From the NCBI GenBank assembly GCA_002887195.1, contig PJAB01001958.1, forward strand, positions 1-11,252: a DNA stretch of 11,252 nt. The letters are read 5' to 3'. Made by a program: the position numbers and the translations under genes. Positions 1-9,000 of the stretch are shown here, in pieces. This stretch comes from Chrysochromulina parva (taxonomy: Eukaryota > Haptophyta > Prymnesiales > Chrysochromulinaceae). The notes below the pieces were generated by a model. It made no database searches. It was not told the origin of the DNA and saw only the letters and a list, made by a program, of their open reading frames with translations. Position 1 is the stretch's first letter. The number at the start of each line of letters is the position of its first letter.

Positions 1-2
1 AG

Positions 3-3000
3 CGCGAGCTCGACAGGCTCCTCAGGGAGCGCGCCGACGAGCGCGGCACGGCGGCCGACCAGCGCGCGGCTCTGGAGTGCGCTCAGGCCGAGGCGGCGGC
101 CCAGCTCGAGGAAGTGACGAAACTTGAGGCGCAGCTTCGGGCGAAGCTTGCGGCCAGGGCCGTGGGCGCGCCCTCCGCCGCGCCCGCCACAGCACCGGCC
201 GCAGCACCGGCCGCACCGCTCGCCGAGGCGGCGCCGACGAGCGAAGCTGCTCCAGAGGGCTTGGTGGCGCCGGGGGGCGCGGCGCTCGAGGAACGCATCG
301 AGCGGATCACGCGCACGCATGCGAGCGCGCTCGAGGAGCGGTTACGCCGGGCCGACGCGGAAGAGTCGCGGCTGCTCGCAAAGCTGCACGGGGGCGACGC
401 CGCGGACGAGGGGAGTGCGGAGGAGCGGCGCGTGCTCGTCGAGGAAGCCTCGCGTGCGACGGCGGTAGCACGCCGCTCCCACGAGCAGCTCGTGCTCTCG
501 AAGCAGGAGCTCGCCGCGGCCCTCAAGGCTCTGGAGGCCGAGCGCGACGCGAGCCGCGCGCTGCGCGAGGAGCTTCTCACGCTACGCGCCCAGGCGGCGA
601 ACGAGGCGGAGCTGCAGGTGGGTGTCGGGCATGCGAAGCAGCAGCTCATGGCAAAGCTCGCCGAGCTGCGCCAGATCGAGCCCGAGATGGCGAGCGAGCA
701 TGTCCGTCAGTTGGCCGAGGCGGAGGATGCGGCGGCGGAGGCGGAGGCGGAGCTCAACGCGAAGCTGGCGGCGGCGGCGAGCCATCTGGCGAGCGTGAGT
801 GAGGCACAGCCGCGCGCGCAGGAGCTCGTGGCGGCCGCAACGGAGGAGTTGGCCACGCTGCGCGCGAGCCACGCGAGCCTGAGCGGCGAGCATGCGACGC
901 TGCGCACCGCTCACGAGGAGCTGGCCATCCTGCACGACGAGCTGAGCAGCAAGCATCAGGCGCAGATTGCCAAGTACACGTCCCTCGCGACCAAGTTCAC
1001 CGCACTGGTGCTGGCGCATGAGAGCCTGCAAGAGGAGAACGGCGCGCTGGTCGCGCAGCAGGGTGCGCTCGCTTCGGACCGCTCGGCACGGCGCGATGAG
1101 GCCGAGGCCGCTGAGCGCCGTGTCGAGCGCCGTGTCGAGACCGAACGGCTCCGGGACTTGGGCTCGGATCCAATCTCGCTCGCCGAGATCCAATTTGAGC
1201 TTCAGGCACGTGCTCAGCTCGAGGAACGCGTGCAGCGAGCCGAGGAGCGCGCGATGGTGGCGGAGGCGCGTGCGGAGGCGGCCGCGAAGACGGCCAGGAC
1301 GCTCGGTGGCACTGTGCCCCAGATGGATGCGTCCACTGACCCCCAGCCGAGCGAAGTTCAACACCAAGACGCCGCCACGGAGCCCGCGCGCGTCCTGCTT
1401 CGGGACGTGGCCACGGGCACCACCCTCGCCGCAGTGCCGATGCCTGCCGCGGAGGCCGTACCACTCGGTGGCGTGCCACTCGGTGGTGAGGGTCTACCGG
1501 CGAGCGAGGACGCGTGGCGAGAGCGTCTGGCGCAGCAGCAAGAGGAGATCGCTCGCCTCGACGCCGCCATCGGCGCGGCCGCCTCGGGCTCAATGGCGGA
1601 CGCCTCCCTGCTGGATGCCGTGCCGAAGCGATCGCACGAGGAGTCTTCGCCGGCGGAGGAAGCGCAGGAGGCGTTGGCGGAGGCGGTGGCGGAGGCGGTG
1701 GCGTACGAGGAGGCGGGCGTGGAGGCGGACCTAGAGGCGGACCCAGAGGCGGACCCGGGGGCGGACCTGGCGCAGTCGGAGGCGGATGCCGAGACGGAGC
1801 GCGCCCTTGAGCTTGAGCTCGAGCGGCTGGTCGAGGAGCGTCTGAGTGAGAAGCTCATCGAGCATACGATGGAGCGACATGCTGCGCAGCTGCGCGAGGC
1901 AGCTCTGGAGGAGCAGGTACAGACGCTCCAGGACGACCTCGAGAAGGTGCGCGAGCAGCTGCGCCGTGCCGAGCGAGCTCGGCGTGACGCGGACGAGCAG
2001 CTCGAGGCCGCACGGCCCTCCTCGTCCGGCGCGGGCGTGACGGACGAGAAGCGCGAGGCTGCACGTGTGGGCCAGGCTGCGGAGCCGCCAACGGAGGCCA
2101 TCGACGCAGCGGTGCTGCTCGCCGAGCGTGAGCAGGGTGCTTCGCTCCGCTCCGAGCTCGATAGGATGCGCCTCGCGCTTGCGGGCGCGAGGAGGCAGGA
2201 GGCGGCGCTCCGTGCGCAGCTCGAGGTGCACGAGCACGCGGCGGCCGAGCGAGCGGCCACCGAAGCGACCCTCGAGCGCGTGCGTGGGCCGAAGCCGCCG
2301 CCACCCAAGCTCACCGAAGGCATGGCCGCGCTCACGCGCCAGGTCGAGGCGGCGGCCGAGCGCGAGAAGAAGCTTGAGGCCGAGGTGGCACGGCTCACGT
2401 CGCAGCAGATGCGCAAGCCTGCGGCCAAGCTCGACCTCGCCGAGCGCAAGGCTGCATTCCTTCTCCGGCGCGGCCAGGCGCTCGTAGGCACGATGCTCGT
2501 GCGCGCCCTCGAGCGCGCACAGATCTATCACCTCTGGCAGCTCTGGGTACGCTTCGCACTGCGCGCGCCGGCCCCGGCGCCGGCTGTCAAGCTCGCGAGC
2601 TGGCTCGCAGCCGACTCGGCCGATGCCGTGCAGAGCCCGGCGGGCGGCGCGCAGGCTGACGCGGCGTTGGGTGACGATGAGGCCGCTGCCCTCGCCGACA
2701 AAGTGCGCGCTGATGCCGCGGCGCGCGCTCTGGCACGGGAGCAGAAGCGCGCGCGAGCGGCGGTGGAACGGGCGGGCCAGTCGGAGATGGCGCGCCAAGC
2801 GGCCAAGTTGGCGGGTCAGGCGGTGCACGAGTCCCCAGCAAAGGCGCCCGGCGAGCCGACGACGCCCGACACGACGCCAGGGCAAGCGGAGGCAGACCGC
2901 CGGGCGGCCATCACTTCGCGGTACATGCAGGCGGTCGCCGCGAGCTCGACAAGTGTCACCTCGCCAGATCTCGCCCGATCTCGCCCGATCACCTCACCCG

Positions 3001-6000
3001 ATGCGAACGTCACGTCGCCAATGAGCCCAGAGAGACGCGATGGGGATGAGCGCCCTCGTCTGGGCGCCTCCCGCTCCTCGCCAGCCATCGCATCACGCTA
3101 CATGCAGGCCGTCGCAGACAGTTCAGCTGTCGCCACGCTCGCCAAACCTGAGAACCCGCGCTCCTCGCCGACGCGTTCGGTGGCGATCCATGCGGCTCGT
3201 GTCGCCATCGTTGCCGCCGAACCCGTCGAAGCCACCAAATCTGTTCGTACCCCGAAACAGGGGTACACACCGCCCGCGGCGGTGAACAGCGCCAAAGTGG
3301 CGGAGCTTCGTGAGCAGCGATTGAGCGAGGTGGCCATGCTTCGACAGCAGCGCTTGGCTGATGAAGCTGCGAGGGTGGCCAAGGCGGCAGCCGAGGAGGC
3401 GGCAGCCAAGGCGGAGGCGTGGGAGGCACGTGCGGCCGCCAAGGCGCCCGCCCCTTCTGCCACCCAACCAGCCCCCCTTCCAGCGCAGCCGGGGCAGCCG
3501 TCAGAGGCCCCATCGCTGGTGCCTGTGAATGCAGCAGCGCAGCCCGAGTCGCCGGTGGCCGAACTGACGGCCACCGTGAAGGCTGGCACTCTCAGACTCA
3601 AGCTCGAGGGGCAGCTGGGCAAGTTCAGCCCGCAGGCAGAGGAAACGGTACTGGCTCGGCTGGCCGCCCACGGTGGCGTGCACCCGTCGCAGCTCGTGGT
3701 GCTCTCGCGCCGTGCGGGCTCGGTGATCCTCGAGGTGGCCGTCATGCACTCGGCAGATGAACCGCTCTCAGCAGCTTCGTTCCTGCGCGCCGTGCAAGCC
3801 GCAAGCACCGAAGAGCTCAGCAAAGCTATCGGGGTGCCTGTCCTCACCGTGCACTGCGAGTTCGAGAGCACAGAGCCGCAGTCGCCCATCGTGCTGAACG
3901 AGGCGGCAGAGCCAGCAGAGCTAGCAGAGCCAGCAGAGCCAGCAGAGCCAGCAGAGCCAGCAGAGCCAGCAAAGCCAGCAGAGCTAGCAGAGCCTGCAGA
4001 GCGAGCGGAGCCAGCAGAGCCAGCAGAGCTAGCAGAGCCAGCAGAGCTAGCAGAGCCTGCAGAGCTAGCAGAGCCTGCAGAGCCAGCAGAGCTAGCAGAG
4101 CCTGCAGCGCCTGCAGAGCCTGCAGCGCCTGCAGAGCCTGCAGAGCCTGCAGAGCCAGCAGAGCCAGCCACGGAGGCAAAGGCCGAAGAGGCAGATGAGG
4201 CAGATGAGGCAGATGAGGCAGACGTGGAAGAGGCCGAAGAGGCAGATGAGGCAGACGTTGAAGACGAAGAAGAGGCTGAAGAGCCAGCGGACGCGAAAGT
4301 GGCTGAGCCCCCGCCGCCGTCGCCAATGCCGTCGTCGCCGCTGCCTTTCCTGTTCGACGCCGCCATCCAGTTCTCCCAACGCTTTTTCGGCGCAGGCGAG
4401 AAGGCGACGGCGCCGGCGGCCACGGTGGATTCGGTGGCCGAGGTGCCACGGGCGTATAAGTTGCCGCCGAAGGCTAAGAAGGCCCCCAAGGTCGAGGCGC
4501 CAGCCGCCGCGGCGCCGTCAGCCGACGTGCCGTCAGCTGACGCGCCGTCAGCCGAGACGGCCGAGCTGGTGGCCGATGCGGCGGCACTCCGAGCAGAAGT
4601 GGAAGCCGACGCAGCCGGCGCTTTCCATTCCGCCCTCGACGTATCCACCCGCCCGTCACCCGTCGGCACCGGAGCCTCGCCGCAGCCGACGCCGCTGCCC
4701 GCCTTCCGTGCTGCCGTTGCCGCCGCGGTGACCGAGGCCGTCGCCACCTCTGATCATGCCTCGCGGGGAACCTCGCCGACGCCGACGCCGACGCCCGCCT
4801 TCCGTGCTGCCGTTGCCGCCGCGGTGGCCGAGGCCGTCACGACCATGCAGGCGGAGGCGGCCGCGTCCATCGCGAAGCTCGAGGCGCGTCTGGTGGACGC
4901 CGAGGCGGAGGCAAAGCGCGCGCGTGAGGCAGAGGCAGCGGCGCTGGCACGTCTCGCCACGTCGACAGCCACACTGCAGCCATCGACTCCTGAGCGTGCG
5001 CCCCCGGACCAGTCGTTGCTTGGAGCAGCAATTGACGAAGCGCCCCCGGCCACGCCCCTCGAAGCAATTGACGAAGCGCCCCCGGACCAGTCGTTGCTTG
5101 GAGCAGCAATTGACGAAGCGCCCCCGGCCACGCCCCTCGAAGCAATTGACGAAGCGCCCCCGGCCACGCCCCTCGAAGCAATTGACGAAGCGCCCCCGGC
5201 CACGCCCCTCGAAGCAACGCGGCCCTTCGAGACTAGTGCCAGCGCCATTGCCACGGTGCCCAACATGACGCCCGTTGGGGCCGCTGCGGCCGCCTCGTCC
5301 GCCGCCGAGGCGGCCAAGGCGCTCGCATCAGCCCTTCACAGCCCAACGAAGCCGCCAGCGCCCGAAGCTGGTGCGACGTCCATGCTCGCTGCTGGCGCGC
5401 TGCAGGCCCCGTCGGCGCGCTGGGGGCCGTCAGGACCACCCTCGGTCGGGCAGGCCGATCGTCGCATGCATCGCCCCCGGGTGCCCAAAGACAAGAAACG
5501 CGAGATGGCGTATCCTTCCATTGCGCTCCCGGGCATCGCAGTTCCTGGCCCAAGCGTTCCTTCCGCACCACCCTCGGCCCGCGCGCCAGCGGCCTCCACA
5601 TCGACCGCACCATCGGCCCTCCCAAGTGCGCCTGCGTACGCGGTCAACTACGACGAAGCGGCGGTCCATGCGCCCGCGTACGCGGTCAACTACGACGAAG
5701 CGGCGGTCCATGCGCCCGCGTACGCGGTCAACTACGACGAAGCGGCGGTCCATGCGCCCGCGTACGCGGTCAACTACGACGAAGCGGCTGGCGACACGGT
5801 CACCAACAGCAGCGACGACTTCATCGTGGGGGCGGATGCGGATGACGATGAAGTCGGTCGCACAGCCGCCGCCCGCCCGAGCCGCCTCGGCGATGGTGCG
5901 GCCGAGAACGCGCCCGCACCATCAAGCCGCGCCAATGCCATCGCACGAGCGAGCGAGGAGGCGCTCGCAACGGCGTCGGCGCCGGAGCTGCGCCGGTTGG

Positions 6001-9000
6001 TGCGTTCCGGCGAGGAGGCGCTCGCGACGGCGCTCGCGGCGGCCGAGGCGGAGCACACTCACGTGATGCTCGACGAGCGTCGGCTCACAAGTGGCTTGCT
6101 TGCCGAGCAAGCGCGGCTCACGGCCGCCCTGCGCGACGAGACCAACCGGCTGAAAGCCAAGGAGTACGTGGCGCGACAACAGGTACGGGAGGCGGACGCG
6201 GCGCGGGTTGCAGCGGCTCATGCGGCACGTCGGGTGCTAATTCGCAGCCTGGGCAGCTATTCGCGCCGCCCGAGCCTCCTCTGGGTCTGGTCCATGCTGC
6301 GCGCCAACGTCAACGAGAGGCGCCAAGCGCGCGATCGCACCGCACACGAGCGCCACACGCGCACCGAAGCTTTCTCGCGCGCGCAGCTGCTCGCATCGTC
6401 GGCGCTCCCGCGTGCGGCGCGGCGCACCTCGAGGCTCTTCGTGCTGCTCGTGCTCAAGACAAACGTGCGCCAGCGACGCGCCGAGCGGTGTGAGAAGCCG
6501 CGTCACTTTGCAGCGGATACGCTTGCTAAGGCGGAAGAGGAGAAGCGGCAGGCGGCGGCTCTCCACGCGGCAGCAGTGCGCCGCTCAACGCTCCTCGAGC
6601 GGCAGCAGTTGCAGGCGATGAGCGAACAGGCAGAGGCGCGCAAGGCCGCTGAGGCTGCCAGGACGGAGGCGCTCAAGGCCGCCGAGGCAGCCGAGGCGCT
6701 CAGGGTTGCTGAGGCCGCCCGGGCGGAAGCGCTGCGCGTAGACGCCGCGAGGCGGCGCGCACAGGCGGAGGCGGAGGCCAAGGCCAAGGCGGCTGAGGAG
6801 GCGGCGGCTGTCGAGAAGGCAGCGGCAGAGGCGGCGGCGGCTGTGGCGGCGGCGGCCGAGAAGGCAGCGGTCGAAAAGGCGGTGGCCGAGGCGGCGGCGG
6901 CTGAGAAGGCGGCAGCCGAGAAGGCAGCAGCAGAGGCGGCGGCGGCTGTGGCGGCGGCGGCCGAGAAGGCAGCGGTCGAAAAGGCGGCGGCCGAGGCGGC
7001 GGCCGAGGCGGCGGCGGCTGAGAAGGCGGCAGCCGAGAAGGCAGCAGCAGAGGCGGCGGCGGCTGTGGCGGCGGCGGCCGAGAAGGCGGCGGTCGAAAAG
7101 GCGGCGGCCGAGGCGGCGGCGGCTGAGAAGGCGGCAGCCGATAAGGCGGCGGCTGAGAATGCGGCGGCCGAGAAGGCGGCGGCCGAGAGGGCGGCCATGG
7201 AGGCAGCAGCCAAGGCGGCGGCCGAGATGGCGGCAGCCGAGAAGGCGGCGGCTGAGAAGGCGACAGTCGAGAAGGCGGCGGCCGAGGCGGCGGCCAAGGA
7301 GGCAGCAGCCAAGGCGGCGGCGGCCGAGAAGGCGGCAGCCGAGAGCGCAGCAGCAGCCGAGGCGGCGGCAGCTGAGGCGGCAGCTGAGGCGGCTTCGGTC
7401 GAGAAGGCGGCGGCCGAGATGGCAGCGGTCGAGGCGGCGGCGGCAGAGAAGGCAGCAGCCGAGGCGAAGGCGGCCCAGGAGGCGGCGGCCGAGAAGGCGG
7501 CAGCCGAGAAGGCGGCAGCCGAGAAGGCGGCAGCCGAGAAGGCGGCGGCGGAGGCGGCGGCAAAGGCGGCTGCCGAAAGCGCAGCAGCCGAGATGGCGGC
7601 AGCTGAGGCGGTGGCGGCCGAGAAGGTGGCGGCCGAGAAGGCGGAGGCTGAGAAGGCGGCAGCAAAGGCGGCGGCCGAGGCGGCAGCAGCCGAGGCGGCA
7701 GCGGCCGAGGCGGCAGCAGCCGAGGCGGCGGCGACCGAGGCGGCAGAGGCGAAGGCGAAGGCGAAGGCCGAGAAGGCGAAGGCGAAGGCGGAGGCCGAGG
7801 CGAAGTTGTACACACCGCCCGCGGCGGTGAACAGCGCCAAAGTGGCGGAGCTTCGTGAGCAGCGATTGAGCGAGGTGGCCATGCTTCGACAGCAGCGCTT
7901 GGCTGACGAAGCTGCGAGGGTGGCCAAGGCGGCAGCCGAGGAGGAGGCGGCGGCCGAGGAGGCCCGACGCGTCGAGGAGGTGCGTCGCACCGCCGAGGCC
8001 GAGGCGCCATCCGCTGAGTGGACTAACAAGGCAGCTTCCTTCTTGAAAGAGATGGAGGAGGAGGAGAGGGCGTCGCAGGAGCGCCTATACCGGCTACGAG
8101 AGGAGTCGGAAGCCGAGCTCGAGGCTGCCGCACGCGCCGCGACGGCTGCCGAGGATGCAGGCTGGGTACCCGACGACGAGGCATTGAGCCGCGGCGGCAC
8201 CCCGGCTCCAGCTGGGTCGCCGGAGCCGGAGCCGCCAAGCACCGATCGGTATGAGGAGAGCCGCAGCGGCAGCCTCGCTGCCGAGCCGTCGGCTGACAAG
8301 TCGCCCGACACGCCGGAGCTGGAGCCGCCAACCATCTTCTCCGAGATGGACTCCGAGATCGATCACTTCGTAGGCATCGAGAGCGGGGCACCCACCGAGG
8401 ACGGCACCGTGCCGGAGGACGCCCTGGCTGCCGCGACAGCCGAACTCGAGGCGGCCAAGAAAGATGCGGCGGCTAAGAGAGGCAGAGTGGCGGCCTTGGC
8501 CGCCGCCGCCGCAGCTGAGCTCGAGGCGGCCAGGGCGGAGGCAGCGGCCAAGATTGCTGCACTAGTGGCTGCCCGCACGGCGATGCTCGAAGAAGCTGAC
8601 CCCGCCTCCCCCTCGGCTGTTTTGGAAGAAGCGAACCCCGAGCTCGTCGCCGCAGCGCCCGTCGCCGCAGCGCCCGTCGCCGCAGCGCCCGTTGCCGCAG
8701 TGCCTTTCGCCGCAGCGCCCGTCGCCGCAGTGCCTTTCGCCGCAGCGCCCGTCGCAGCAGCGCCCGTCGCCGCAGCGCCCGTTGCCGCAGCGCCCATCGC
8801 CGCAGCGCCCGTCGCCGCAGCGCCCATCGCCGCAGCGCCCATCGTCGCCGCGGCCGCAGCGGGGGCGGGAGCGGCCGGTCCGAGTGTGCCGCCCACTCGC
8901 TTCGAGTTTGGGCCGGGGCCACTCGGGCTTGGCCTGAGCGATGCGGCCGGTGGAGGCGTCTTCATCGCAGAGGTGCATGCAGGCGGCGCCGCCGAGCGCC

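Noticed and set aside
114..116. GTG at 114 as the start of the giant protein
   Set aside because: The frame is open with coiled-coil sequence to the left window edge, and GTG starts are not usual in a eukaryote.
4999..5801. CRISPR-like array from the evenly spaced repeats
   Set aside because: Units are contiguous, in frame and without unique spacers; they are coding tandem repeats.
7159..7830. Arg/Pro/Gln-rich +1 frame of 223 codons
   Set aside because: Frame-shifted reading of the Glu/Ala/Lys repeat; composed almost only of Arg, Gln and Pro.
6503..8335. 610-codon antisense frame (Ser/Ala/Phe-rich), and other long antisense frames at 3098-4747, 8363-9646, 1358-2491 and 1731-2885
   Set aside because: They mirror GC-rich, repeat-containing codons of the giant gene, translate to low-complexity Ser/Ala or Arg/Pro/Leu, and show no domain. 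Recognisable coiled coils and the PDZ domain are only on the + strand.
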